From assembly GCA_025917655.1 (NCBI GenBank), contig CP084619.1, forward strand, positions 2,895,001 through 2,959,000: a stretch of 64,000 nt of DNA, given 5' to 3'. A program made the translations under genes and the position numbers. Of this stretch, positions 11,331 through 22,829 are shown piece by piece. The stretch is from Chlorella sorokiniana (lineage: Eukaryota > Chlorophyta > Trebouxiophyceae > Chlorellales > Chlorellaceae). Positions within the stretch are counted from its first letter, which is position 1, and every line of letters starts with the position of its first letter. Under the pieces are notes generated by a model. It saw nothing but the letters and a program-made list of their open reading frames with translations. It was not told the origin of the DNA and searched no databases.

Positions 11331-11910
11331 CTTGGTGCTGCTGCTGATCTCGTTGTTTTTGCCTTTTGTGAGGGATGTGCTCCTCTTCCATGTGGAGCGC
11401 AGCTGGCGGTCGTGGCTCTGCTGCACGCGTCTTGCTAGCTGCTGCCCCTGCAGCATCTGCTACTTGCCGCTTCTCCTTCTTCTCCTTCTTCTTCTTTTTC
11501 TTCTTATTGTCTTTGGCCCGGCTCTTCTTGCTGACTGCCGCCTCCTCATCTGCTACCTTGCGCTGCAGTGGTTTTTCTTTCGACTGCGAGTGGTTCTGTT
11601 CACCAGCAGGCTTAGTGCTCGGCCTAGCTGCTGCTGATCCTTCTCCTTCTGTTCCATTGCCGTCATCAGCATCCGGCTGTGCCTTCAAGGCGTCCTCGTC
11701 ATCCTTCCTGACTGCTGCTGTGCCTGCCGCTATGCAGCTTCGAGGTGACCCCGCTCCCTGCACTTGCTGCTGCCGTTGGCTGCTGAGCACTGAGATTTGA
11801 CATGCAACATCACCTTTGCATGCCAACAAGACGGTGCCAAGGAGTGCAGTGAGCTGTGCAGTGGCCTGCAGGCAAGCAAGTGTCTCGCCTAAACCTGGAG
11901 GCAAGGCCAT
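10194..11910 (-). CDS. Myb/SANT-domain nuclear protein with polyQ and Lys-rich tracts
   Basis: A long first exon starts at ATG 11910. It encodes an acidic/Ser region, a basic cluster (DNKKKKKKKEKKEKRQ, a probable nuclear localisation signal), a 13-residue polyGln run, then the first half of a Myb/SANT domain: HWSAEDVVKLVACIEDAAYR. After an intron the second half continues as LDWRQVAAHLNRSMQAVRSK, with aromatic residues spaced as in Myb repeats. Later short exons give GDEICAAVEAHPPFQPLLD and a conserved-looking end, WQQRIREELSHRPYIHNTGT then VWQLDVAHFNDNAPKHL, stopping at TAG 10194-10196. One Myb repeat suggests DNA or chromatin binding; the exact family is not recognised. It shares a 158-bp divergent promoter with APC4. 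Confidence 0.72.
11284..11322 (+). repeat. (CTG)13 microsatellite encoding polyGln
   Basis: Thirteen uninterrupted CTG units read as 13 Gln codons (CAG) in the minus-strand Myb/SANT gene. It is flanked by His- and Gln-rich codons. Such tracts vary in length between strains. Confidence 0.95.
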
Positions 11911-12068
11911 TCGTCTGGCGCATAAGTAAGCGAATCAAATCAAATGCATCGCAAACAATGCAACTGTGATTGCGTTTGTACTGCTGACAGAAAAGTACGT
12001 CTTCAAGTTGGACGTGGGGACCGTTTCGAACAAAACCCCAACCGGCATTTCCCGTGCCTTACGCCACT
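11911..12068. promoter_or_regulatory. Compact divergent promoter, Myb/SANT gene / APC4
   Basis: Only 158 bp separate the two ATGs. The stretch is clearly more AT-rich than its surroundings (e.g. the run of AATCAAATCAAATGC near 11935), as expected of a promoter between GC-rich genes. No specific factor site is claimed. Confidence 0.45.
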
Positions 12069-15000
12069 ATGGATCCTTCTACCGCATTCACCCAGTTGCT
12101 AGATCGAGGTCTGGCGGCGGAAGGGAGCCTGGCGCGATGGTGTCCCACCATGGACCTGCTGGCGCTGGCCACCGCCGATGGCCAGCTGCATGTGCATCGA
12201 TTAAATTGGCAGCGTCTTTGGTGGACCTCCCCAGACGCCCCAATCACAGGCAATTCCCCTGCCAGGCTGCAGGCTTCTGATCAGGAGCCCGCCATGCTGC
12301 ACAGCGTTGCACAGTAGGCATGTTTGTGAGTGCGTTCGGCGGGTAAGGGCGCTAGTGGCTGCCACACTGAGCCTATGCTGCCACAACGGGTGCAGCGCTG
12401 GAGTGGCGGCCCGACGGCAAGCAGCTGGGGGTGGGGCTGGAGGACGGCACGGTGCTGCTGCTCAACACGGAAGATGGCGAGGTGCAGCACAAGGCGCAGC
12501 TGACGCCCGGCAGCGCGCTGGTGGCGGTGAGCTGGACCGAGGCTGCGGCTCCGTCACTGGGCAGCGGCGGCGCCGGCAGCAGCACCGCAGCGTGCAGCCA
12601 GCTCAGCGGGGACCGCACGCGGCGCCTGTTTGCGCCGCCGCCGCCGCCGGTGCCAGCTGCGGGCGCAGGGCTGGAGGTGGGTTACGCCACCTGCGGCAAG
12701 CACGGCACCCCCAGCCAGCCGTGGCCTGCGCAGCCCGCGCGGCTGGAGGTGCTGGCCTGCGCCAGCGCCGCCGCCGACCTGGTGCTGTGCAGCGGCCGCC
12801 TGTTCCCGCTGGCGCGCGTGGCCCTGCCCCCTGCTGGGCTGCGCCGACGTGGAGGTGCTGCGCGTCGCCGCCGCGCCCAGCCTGCAGCAGCTGAGCGTCT
12901 GCTGGCGGGGGGCGGCGAGGGCGGCGAGGCCGCGCTGCGCCTGTCGGCGCTGGCCACGCCCCACCTGGGCCTGCACGCGCCCCAGCTGCACCGCCTGGCC
13001 TGCGAGGCCGCCGCCGTGGAGTCGCTGCTGCGGGGCTGCCGGCTGAGCTGGCAGGCGGCGTGCAGGGAGTGGCAGGCAGGGCAGCGCGAGTGCGACGACA
13101 GCCACGCGCGCCTGGTGAGGCAGCGCTCTCGGGCGGCGCCTGCCTGCACGGCGGCGGCACCTGCCGCACCGCTCCTGCAGCACAGGGGCCGAGGCTTCGA
13201 GCCAGCGCTGCGGCCCCACCTTGCGCCACCTCTGGCGCGCCGATTGTGATGTTCCAGCAGCTGCTGCGTCATTGGCCCCCCGCAGGCTGCGCTGATGGCA
13301 AGCTACGGGACGAGCGACGAGCCCGCTGCAGAGCTGCAGCGGCTGCTGGTGGGGGGGAAGTGGGCGGTGCGCTGCAGCAGTACCTTACCGCCACTCTGGG
13401 TGAGCACAGTGGCGGGCGGCAGCTTAGGGGGCGCTGCTGCAAGGGCGGGGGCAGTGCCCATGCCCAGCCCCCCAGCAGCAGCTAACCTGCCTGGGTGCAC
13501 TGCAGCGCCCGCCGCTCACCCTCCCTCACGTCCCCCGGCCAGCAGGCGAGGCGGGTCTGCGCAAGCTGGCGCGCGGTGTGGACGCCGCCGTGTGCTCGGT
13601 GCACGCGCTGCTGGCGGACCACCTGCTGCCGCAGCTGGAGCAGCTGGCCTTCAGGTGGCGGGGGTGGATTGTTTCCCTCCGTCAATGGGTGCTCTGTTGT
13701 GTTGGGAGGAGGGGCGCCTGCTGGACCCTGAGCGTGCTGCCCCCGCCCACCCAGTTGCCTAGTTGCTGCCCCTTCATTGCCCCCCCCAGGCTGGGCGAGC
13801 TGCGGGGTCTGGCCCTGTGGGCGCCCTGGCGCCGCGCCACCGGCCTGCACCCCGACCGCGTGTCCGCCGCGCAGCAGGCAGCCCTGCGCCTGGCCCTGCG
13901 CGCTCAAGCGGTGCGGCGGCGCCTGGTGCAGGCGGGGGCCGCCTACCGCTCCTTCTTCGCCTGGCTGCTCACGGTGCTGCGCAGGTGGGGGCAGGCTGGC
14001 CGCATCGCAGCGTGCTGCAGGGCTGCAGCACGGCGGCACGCTGTGGGGAGGCGGGTGGGGCCCAGGGCAGCCCTCCCCACACCCCCTCGTTGGCATGCAC
14101 TCGTGCACCTCGAGACAGCTGCTGCCACCCTTCCGCGCTAACGCCTCCCCCGGTGGCGGCGCAGGATGTCTGAGGATGCGACAGACGCGCTGGCGGGCTA
14201 CCCGCTGAGCCAGCTGGAGGAGGTGGGGGCCTTCCTGGCGGGGCAGTACAGGCGGGACGCGGTGGGCGCCATGCTGGGCGGCGGCGGCGACGATGACGGC
14301 GGCGGTGTCGACGAAGGCCGCGACGGCGGCGGGGCCTCCCACGGCGGCGCCGGCGGGCGGCGGCATGCTGGAGCTGGTGCTGGCGGTGCTGGGGGCGGGC
14401 GGCGGCGGGGGCGGGGACTCCACAGCGGGCAGCCCTGGCGCAACAGCGGCCGATGGCGGCGGCGACAGCCTGGGCCGCCTGCTGGGTGGTGTGCAGCGGG
14501 CGTGCCGCGCTGCGCTGGGCGGCACCGCCGAGGTGGTCAGCCCCACGCTGCGCCTGGCCTCCAGCCTGGCCCTGGGCCCCCACCCACCGCCCTGGCCGCC
14601 GCCTACCTGGGCAGCACGGCGGTGGTGGCGGCGGCGTGGGAGGGGCAGCCGCTGGTGCTGCTGGCGCGCGGCGAGGAGGGCGGGCTGGGCCAGGGCGGTG
14701 CGGCGGCAGAGCCGGGGCTGCAGGGGGCCCTGGTGCGGCTGCCGCCAGGCACCCGCGCAGTAGATCTGGCTGTGTACAGGGAGGGCCAGCTGGCGCTGCT
14801 GCTGGGCCGCGGGCGGCGACGAGCAGCAGCCCGGCGGCGGCGCCTGCCACCTGCTGCTGCTGCCGCCAGAGCGCCTGCGCTTTGAGCCCCTGCCCGGCGC
14901 GCTGCGGCCGGAGGGCCAGAGGGGTGCGGCCGCGGAGCAGGCGCTGCCCGAGGGCTGCCGCCGCCGGCTGCTGCCCTACCCGCGGGTGCAGGCGCCGCTG

Positions 15001-15349
15001 GCGGTGAGCGCCAGCCGCGGCGTGGGATGCGTGCTGGCGGGCACACAGGTGGGTGGCGGGGGAGATTGGCTGGGGGGGAGGTGTGTGTGTGTGTGGTGTG
15101 TGTGGGGCGCGCGTGCGAGGGTGGCCCTGGACGCTGGGCCAGCATTCCTAGCAGTTGCCCTCCTCCCTGCAGCGCGTGCTGCTCTTTGACTTGGAGGAGG
15201 ACGAGGAGGGGAGGAGGGGGACGAGGGGGAGATGGGCGAGGAGGAGGAGCGCTTCCAGTCGCCGCCCGCAGCTAGGCCCCTATGCCACCAGCCTCGCCTT
15301 TCGCAACGGCGAACTGCATTTTTTGTTGCGCAATGGTTACAAAACATGA
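12069..15349 (+). CDS. APC4: Anaphase-promoting complex subunit 4
   Basis: APC4 is a scaffold subunit of the APC/C ubiquitin ligase, which drives mitotic exit. ATG 12069 begins the N-terminal WD40 domain: LARWCPTMDLLALATADGQL, VHRLNWQRLW, then, after an unusual GC-AG intron (12250-12395), ALEWRPDGKQLGVGLEDGTV. The following exons contain the long helical APC4 domain: DAAVCSVHALLADHLLPQLE, ELRGLALWAPW, QAGAAYRSFFAWLLTVLRR and PLSQLEEVGAFLAGQYRR. C-terminal beta-strands follow (TAVVAAAWEGQPLVLLARGE, RVLLFDLEEDEE). The last exon ends SLAFRNGELHFLLRNGYKT before a stop at 15347-15349. Frame slips occur in Gly- and Glu-rich stretches (near 14585, 14810 and 15230), in G/C runs. The large open frames antisense to this gene are GC-driven shadows. 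Confidence 0.85.
12250..12395 (+). other. GC-AG intron in APC4
   Basis: Exon 1 ends ...ATCACAG and the next bases are GCAATT. No usable GT donor lies nearby before an in-frame stop at about 12315. Joining 12249 to 12396 restores the conserved reading PITALEWRPDG in phase, so a GC donor is the simplest reading. Confidence 0.6.
15081..15106 (+). repeat. GT microsatellite in an APC4 intron
   Basis: A GT-rich run with one interruption lies just after a splice donor in the last APC4 intron. Similar GT or CA runs occur in introns of the kinase (2351-2400) and the LRR gene (24447-24464). Confidence 0.85.
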
Positions 15350-15730
15350 CGTTGCTGCAAAGAAGCCAACAGCGTCAGGCACGGCAGGTCACGGGCTCCT
15401 GCCCGCGGTGGCGGCGAGGCGCAGCGTACACAGCGCGCAGCGCATCGCGCAGGCCACGCAGGGAGGGCGCGGGCGGGCAGGTGCTGACTGGGAGGCAAAG
15501 GTGCGTGCATGCAATGGGAATACAGTAGGGATGTATTGTTGCGGAAGGGAGGGTGGGCTCCAAGGCGGTACAGGTCAGGCATCAAGAGGAAGGCACGACG
15601 GTGGCTGCACGTGTGGGCCGTCACCACGTTGGCAGCAGCGGGAGGGGGCGTGGAGTGCGGGCTGGGCGCGGAAGGGGAGCGGCATGCAGTGCCAGCGGGG
15701 GTGCGGGTGCCGGGCTGGTGCCGCACACCT
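15350..15730. other. Convergent intergenic region, APC4 / AzgA tail
   Basis: Nearly 400 bp between the APC4 stop and the minus-strand stop at 15731-15733. It should contain two 3' UTRs. No canonical TGTAA was seen on the plus strand and no gene-like frame was supported. Confidence 0.35.
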
Positions 15731-18700
15731 CAGTCCAGCTGCTCGTCGTCGGAAGGGGCGCCAGACATCCTGCGGCTGGCGCCTGCGCTGCCCCCCGCCC
15801 ACCACCCGCGCTGCCCTGGCTCGGATCCCCGCCCCGCGGGACGCTGCCAGGCGTCAGGCTGGCCCCTGGTGCTGCCCCGCCGCCATGCGGCGCATCGAAT
15901 GGGCTGGGCCGCTGCTGCATCCGCGGCGTGCTGAGCGGCGGCAAGCCATGTGCAGGCAGCACCGGGGGCGCCCTCTGGGCTGGTGCCCGGGGGTGGCGGC
16001 GGCCGAGGCGCCGGCGCTGCCCTCGCCGCCGAGGAGGGGCTGGCTGTCCCGCCGCTGTGCAGACAGCTGCGCGGCGGCCGCCGCCAGCGACGCAGACTTG
16101 AGGGATGAGCGGGCGCTGCCGTAGAGGGAGCTGGTGGCAGAAGCTGAGTGCGGTGCTTGCCGCCCGCCCTCCGCCCCGCCGCTACTCAGCGCCGTGCCCG
16201 CAGCGAGCGGCTGCTCAGCGTGCGCATCAGCTTGCTGTACACAACCTCGGCATCGGCATCGTCGCTGGCGGCGGCGCCGCCGCTGGCAGACGCAGCGCCC
16301 TCGGCCGCCTGGGAGGCGCGGGGGGCCCCGTCACCGTCGGCTGCCGCAGAGGCCAGCACGGGCGGCGGGGAGGGCAGGGTTGCTGACACGGGCCTGGGCT
16401 GGCGCCCGCGTCGTCGCTGCGGCCCCGCTGTGTCGCTGCCGCTGCAGCCGCAGCCCCCACAGCCGCCACTGCCGCGCCTGCTGCCGCCGCTTTGGCTCCT
16501 GCTGCCGCCGCCGCCGCTGCCGCCGCCTCCATGGATGGGGCTGGGCGTGCGTCGCCAAGCGCTGCTGCTGCCGCCGCCGCATCCAGCGAGGCCTGCAGGT
16601 TGAGGGAGCGGGCAGCCTCAAGCTCGCCCCGCTGCACTGCAGCCCGCCAGCGCCGCCTTGCCGATCAACTCTGCACGCCTGTCATGGCGTGCAGGCAGTG
16701 CCAATGACCCATCCCCCAACAGTGCAGACACACAGCACCAGCACACAGCACACAGCAAAGTGGGGCCCCCACCTGCCGCGCGATCTCCTGCAGGATCATT
16801 TCCGAGTAGGCGCTGCTGCCCCGCCGGGCGACCTCCAGCGAGGTGCGGGGCGGCAGCCCCAGGGCCCCACCTCGGCCTGCGCCTCCCCCTCCCCCTCCCC
16901 CTGCTGCTGCTGCTGACCCGCCTGCTGCTGCTGCTGTTGCCGCTGCCGCTGCTCCTTGGGCGGGGAGATGCCGCCAAAGGTGAGGTCCGCGGTGTCTGTG
17001 TGTGTGTGGGGAGGCGGGCGGGGGTTTGGTAGGGGAGACAGCGGCAGCATGGTCACCCCTGACGCTGGCAAGGAGACCCGCCAGCTGGGGGGGCAGGGTG
17101 GGGTGGCTGGAGAGTGAGCACCCTGCTGTTGCCCGCTACCCCCCCCCCCATCCCCACACACACGCACAGCACAGATCCCACCCGCTCTGTCGCCGGGGCC
17201 CAGCGCGCCGCCAGATAAGGGGAAGGTGGGGGAGCGGAGCAGATGCGCCTCGCCCTCGCCGCCGCTCAGCCTGCACCCGGGGGAGGAGAGGCCAAGGGGG
17301 TGGGTGGGTGTGCAGGCCAGCAGGCACGACCACCCGCCAGCTGGGCACAGCAGGTGCTTCAGAGAAGGCGGGCTGGCGTGCCCCCGCCAGGGGCAGGAAA
17401 GATAGAGCATGGGGAGCAGGGACATGCAGGCAGCGGGGGGTGCAGCCGCCCACCGCAGCTCCAGAGGCTCAACGTCGCCAAAGAGGCGGAAGGAGGGGTC
17501 GCCGCCGCCGCCGCCGGGCTCCTCCCCACCAGGCTCCAGCGGCAGCGGCTCGACGTCGCCAAAGAGCTTGAAGGAGGCGCTGCCCACGCCGCCCGCCCCG
17601 CCGCTGCTGCCAGAGCCAGCGAGGTCGGGCGCGTCTGTCAGGGCGGGAAGAGGGGGGGGGGGGAGAGCTGAGCATGGCTTGACTGGGGCAGGGCTGTTGA
17701 ATGCAACGGGCAGGAGCGCGGCCCGCCATGCCTGGGCTGCTCGCTGGCCGCTGCCAGCCCACCTGGGAAGAGCTTGAAGAGGTCGCCGCCGTGCGCGCTG
17801 CTGCTGTGCCTCAGCTCCAGCTCGTCATTCGCACCCAGGTTGCTCACGCCGTGGCTGAGGGGTGTGTGTGTGTGGGGGGCGGCGCCGACAGAGCCCATCA
17901 GGCAGGACAGCAGGCAGGCGAGGGCTGACACGAACCCAGCACGCAAACCCACACACCTGGGTCCCCCACCGCCCCCTCTGATCACCTGAAGGTGCGTGAT
18001 CGCTGCATGCGCAGGCGGCCGTGCGGCAGGGCCGGCCGCGGGCTGGCGCTGGCGGGCTGCGGGCTGCTGCTGCGACGCTCTCCCCGGGGACCCCCGCGCT
18101 GAGGGGGAACCCAGAGGGCCCGCCTTCCCCCCGCCCGCCATGTCTGTGAGCGAGCGGTGGAGGGTGCGGCCGCCCAGGCCGCCGCCGCGCCCGGGGCCTC
18201 GGAGCGGCCGGGTGAGTGCATGCTGTACGACTTGCGGTACAGGGTGCCAAGGGGGCCCCCGCCGCCACCTCGCCATCCTGCCAGGCGGGCGGGCAGGCAG
18301 GCGGCGGCCTTTGGGCTCACACAACCCAGACACTGCAGCAGCACGGCAGCAGCACGCCACCCACAAAGCTCTGCAGGTGCAGCCCCTGCCTCCCCCAGCG
18401 CCGCGCCTCACCCCGTGCGAGGAGCCGGAGCGTCCGTAGCCGCCCAGCTGTGCGGCGCGCCCGCTGCCGTTTGTGGGCCCCCCGCACGCTGCTCTCTGGA
18501 AAGAAGAGGTTGACCAGGGAGGGCGGCGCGCTGCGCCCGGCGGCTGCACGGAGGCGTGCAGCGAGGCGGCGGCGCCGCCCCGGGCAGCAGGTGGGTGGGC
18601 AGGGCTGAGCGGCGCGTGTCCTGGGAGTGGTACGAGTCGTCGTACCAGGGCCCCCCACAAAGCTGTCGGCGCGCGAGGGCGGGTCGCCGGGGGGCCAAAC

Positions 18701-21700
18701 GTCTTGCGCATGTGGTAGCCCGTCTTGGACCTGCGCACGCAACGGCGGTGCCACCCGCACGCTGCTTCAGACAGCGGCAGAGACAGGACACGACAGGGCT
18801 GCAGCGGGTGCATCTGGACGCGCAACCGGCAGAGGGACAGGCAGGGCATGCGGGCTTCACCCTGCTCTCGCGCCCGGGCCCCCACCACCGGGGCCTGCCA
18901 GGGGCCGCACCCAGAGCCCCGGCCGCCCACCTGCGGCGCGCGCGCAGCGAGCGCGGCGAGCTGGCCGCTGATGGGGGCCACCAGCGGCGGCGCACGTAGT
19001 CTGCTGCCCAGAAGGGGCCGTTGATGGCGAGGTAGGAGGCGAGGCCCGCAATCACGCCGTAGGCCACTGGAGGGGGGAGGGCTTGGGCCACGCGGCTTCC
19101 AACATGCGGTTACGCCGGACAAGGCCTGCACAGCCACCCTGTGCTGGGGTCCGGTGCGCGCTGCGCCGCCGCGCTGCCCCCGCCGCGCTGCCCACCCGAG
19201 TATGTGAAGGGCATGAGGACCATGGTGAGGAAGGCTGGGATGGCGACGCCGATGTCGTCCCACTCGATGTGGGCGATGTGGCCCAGCAGGATGGTGCCCA
19301 CCAGGACGAGGGCGGGGCCGGTGGCGTAGGGGGATGGAGGCGATGATGGGGGAGAAGAAGAGGGAGGCCAGGAAGAAGAAGGAGACCACCACGGCTGCGG
19401 GGGGGCAGGCGCGCATGGGCCGGTGGCAGCAGCAACCTCTCGGCGATGCGCGCGAGGCGCCCCTCAGGCTGCCGCCCCCTAGGCACGGCTGCCCCCTGCG
19501 CCGCAGATCAGCCGCCCCGCCGTGCGCGGCTGCCCACCCGTCAGCCCCGTGCGCCCGCCGTCCTCGATGCCCGCCGCGCTTTCGATGAAGACTGTGAGGG
19601 AGGTGGTGCCCATCATGGAGCCCGACACGATGCCGATGCCGTCTGACAGGAAGGCCCACATCTGGCCCGGGAACTCGCTGGAGTCGGAGAGGAAGCCGGG
19701 CATGTAGAAGTCCATGAGGCGCGCCATGGACAGCAGGGTGCCGGTGCAGTCCAGCAGGTCGATGTAGCTGAGGGGCGCGGGGGGTTGTCAGGAAGGGGGG
19801 CAGTTGCAGCTGCGCAACTGGCGGCGCCTCAACCGTGCTCCACACGGAGCGCTGCTCCCAGCAGTTGGAGCTGGCTCATGCGCCCCCACCCCCCCCCCCC
19901 CCCACCCCCGGCGTGGCCCCTCACAGGAATGTGAAGAGCGCGAGCCAGAGCCTGCCGTCGTTGAATGCGGACCAGTCCCAGGCGAGGCCGGTGGCGTCCA
20001 GCGTGGGCGCCGCCACCACCTGCTTGAACACCTGCAGCCGCTGCTCGCCGCCGGGATGGGGGAGGAGGCGCCCAGGTAGGAGGCGCCGTGGCCGGGGATC
20101 CAGGAGATGACGGTGACAAAGCTGCGCCGACACAAGCAAATTGGGGGGGATGCATGGGAAGACTGAGCGGAATGGGGGGGGGGAGGGGGCCGTGCTGGCG
20201 GAAGTCCCTCCTCTCTGTGGTGGCCACGAGCCAGGGTGGAATATGCGCAACACCCCCACCCCCTGCTCCTCACATGATGCCCAGGATGAGTGAGCCCTTG
20301 ACCCCCATGTAGAGCAGGATGCACATGAGGAAGCCGCCCGCCACGCCCAGCCACATGGTGGGGAGCGCATCTGGGGGGGCATGAGCCAGGCAGCGCGCAG
20401 GCCTCACCACAGGCACGCCCCCAACACAAGCCTGGCCCTTGAGGTGCGAGCTGCGCCCCCGCTCTGCCAACAGCCTTGACGACCGCCAGGCCCCCGCCCC
20501 TCACCGAGTCCGACACGCAGCCGTAGACTGAGGCCGGGGGCGGCAGGGCGGTGAAGTTGAGGGCGGCGAAGGAGGCGGGTGTGATGGGGGCGTCAAACGC
20601 GTACAGGTAGTTGCGGCGGTTTGTGGGGCAGCCGCCCAGCGTGAGCAGCGTGGCCGAGTCGTACACGATGAGGCCCAGGTTGCGCAGCCCGGTGAAGGCC
20701 AGCAGCATGCCGATGCCCACTGCAGGGGGTGAGGGGGGCGCACATGAGAAGGGCAGCAGACGAGAGGCGGCACAGCAGAGGGGAGTGCAGCAGATGTGAG
20801 AAGCACGGCTGCCAGCCCCGCACCAAGAGCACCCGGGCCGGCTGCGCTCGCAATGCAGGGCACTGCCCAGCGCCCCCTGCAGCCACGCCGCCGCCCCCGC
20901 CCACCCGAGGAGGCCATGGCGATGCTCTTGGGCATGTACTTTATGATGCCGCCGCGCACCCCCGACACCGACAGCACCATGAAGATGAAGCCCTCCACAA
21001 ACACGGCGGTCATGGTCTGGGAGAAGGACAGCTGGCCGGCGCCGTACTGCCCCACCACCTGGTACGACACGTACGCGGTGATGCCTGGGGGGCCACAGGC
21101 AGGGCGGCGGGAGACGACACCTGTCAGCCCTCGGAGGCGGAGGCCGGCAGCGCTGGCAACGCACCAGCCGCCCCCGCCCCTCGCCCTCCGGCCGCATCCC
21201 GCCGGTCCTGGAGGGGCCTGGAGGAACCCCAGCCCCTCGCCTCGCCACCCCCGCCCCCTGGGCAGCCCGGCCCGCCGCCCCTCCCTCTCCCCCACCTATG
21301 CCGGGCGCCAGGGCCAGGGGCAGGTTGCCGAAGAAGCCGATGAAGAAGGTGGAGATGAGGGAGGAGGCGGCGGTGGCGGTGATCAGGCTGCGCGCCAGCT
21401 GCTGCATGCACGCCTCGGCGCCGGGGTCGGCGGGGTTGGCCAGGCACTGCTCCCCAAGCAGGTCGTAGCTCTCCGGCTGGGGGGTGGAGCACAAGGGACC
21501 AACCGTGGGTTCAGCGGCGCAGGGTCGGCGCGTGCGTGGGGGCAGGGCGCCAGCTGCGCCGCGCGGCTGTGGCAGCGAGCAGGGCGCTGCTGCGCAGCTC
21601 GGCGCCCGCTCACCGAGCAGACCGTGGCGGGGTCGCAGGTGCCGCCTGTGGTGATCAGGATGGAGGGTTCACCACCAGGATGTAGGACACCTGGGATGGG

Positions 21701-22363
21701 GGAGGGGGTCCAAGGGCGGGTAAAAAGAAGAAGAGGTGTTGTTGTTCATGTGTGTGTGTGTGGGTTGGTGCGTGTGGTGGTGGTGGGGGCTCTCAGGTGC
21801 ACATCCGTGCCGCCTTCGGCCGGCACCTGCTTGCTGTGTGTGACAATGACGGTTCCAGCGCAAGGCCCCGGCTCTGCCCCAGCCCTGCCCGCCCGCCAGC
21901 CCCCTCCGCCGCCGCCGCAGCCCCACCATGAGGAAGGTGATCAGCCCCGCCCGCAGCTCGCTGGTGAACTTGGCCGACCGCTCCTTGAAGCGGAAGGTGC
22001 GCCCAACCTGCGCAGGGCAGGGCAAAGGGGGGCGCAGGGGGGTGGCTTGCAGCCCACGCGTGTTTGGAGCCACTTGGGAGAGGGTGCCGGCGCCCGCAGT
22101 GCCGCTGCAGCCATACAAGCAGGGGGCTCAGCGGCCAGGCGCACCACTCCATCTGCTGCCCATTTGTCCATCCTGTTGGCAATCTTCTGAGCCCCGTCGC
22201 GCATAGAGTCGAGGCTGTCCTTTGCACCCGACAGAGCGTTGGCTGTGGCGCTGCCCGCGGCCGCTGCTCTTCGGCGGGCACCGCTGGCCAGCCGCGAAAA
22301 CAGCGGCGGGTGATCCGAGCCATCCTCGCTGCCCAAGCTGCCGTTCCCATTAGGAAGGGACAT
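15731..22363 (-). CDS. AzgA-family adenine/guanine permease with long C-terminal tail
   Basis: ATG 22363 begins a Ser/Ala-rich leader (MSLPNGNGSLGSEDG), then VGRTFRFKERSAKFTSELRA and the family's TFLMV membrane start. Conserved blocks follow in order: NPSILITTGGTCDP (needs one extra C at 21665-21667), SSLISTFFIGFFGNLPLALA with PGI, GITAYVSYQVVG, FSQTMTAVFVEGFIFMVLS, GIGMLLAFTGLRNLGLIV, WLGVAGGFLMCILLYMGVKG, FVTVISWIPGH, MWAFLSDGIGIVSGSMMGTT, GTILLGHIAHIEWDDIGVAI and VAYGVIAGLASYLAING (near 19040). These proteins import purines by proton symport. Beyond the last helix a Ser/Gly/Gln-rich tail of several hundred residues continues through many exons (e.g. SKTGYHMRKTFGPP, GGYGRSGSSHG) to SGAPSDDEQLD and TGA 15731-15733. 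No new start separates tail and permease, but two genes cannot be excluded; the core (about 18985-22363) is the secure part. Confidence 0.75.
17454..17787 (-). repeat. Repeated FxLFGDVEPL motifs in the permease tail
   Basis: Two consecutive exon segments on the minus strand encode SASFKLFGDVEPLPLEPGG (about 17530-17583) and DPSFRLFGDVEPLELR (about 17454-17501), separated by a Gly/Glu spacer. A shorter version, GDLFKLFP, ends the preceding exon (about 17764-17787). A Phe-x-Leu-Phe core followed by an acidic end looks like a repeated docking motif. Confidence 0.65.
19889..19903 (+). repeat. C15 homopolymer in an AzgA intron
   Basis: Fifteen consecutive C residues lie in an intron of the permease (G run in the transcript). 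Length is unlikely to be reliable. Confidence 0.8.
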
Positions 22364-22829
22364 CGCGGCTCCAAGTGCGGGACTGCAGGCGCCCGGGCCT
22401 TCAACTAGCGGAGAAGACCATGCCGGGCGCTGTACCCGCACCACCCCGCTTCCAATGCACTATATTTTGAGGGAGGCGTTCTACTGCTGCCGGGTTGCAA
22501 GTAGGAACTATGGGGTTTGCAAGTCAGGCCCAATCGCTTGTTACGAGCAGTTAAAAATCGTGGGAGGTGCAATCCTCGGTAACACAGGCCTCTGCGGTTT
22601 GCATAAGCATCGATGGCGAGTTTGCTCCGGCGCCAGGTCAGCAATGCCGACGTCGGCCAAAGTCCTCAAGGGGGCCCTGGGAGAGGGGCCCTGATATTGA
22701 TTTTACACGACCATACCCACCTCACGCTATACTTAACCTCCTGTCACGACAGTGTCGAAGTGCAGAGCTCAGTTCAGGAGGCGATCCGTCCGACTCCGAC
22801 GAAAGGTTCAGCGGAGCCTTTGCGTCTGC
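22364..22829. promoter_or_regulatory. Divergent intergenic region, AzgA / LRR gene
   Basis: About 470 bp with locally lower GC (e.g. around 22455-22570 and 22690-22750). It should contain the promoters of both flanking genes. The open frames here have no recognisable protein content. No defined factor site was seen. Confidence 0.35.

Noticed and set aside
13482-14546. Long minus-strand open frame (354 codons) antisense to APC4, and many similar long frames in GC-rich exons
   Set aside because: Composition is a shadow of GC-rich codons (Pro/Arg/Ala runs) with no motif, while the opposite strand carries recognisable protein.
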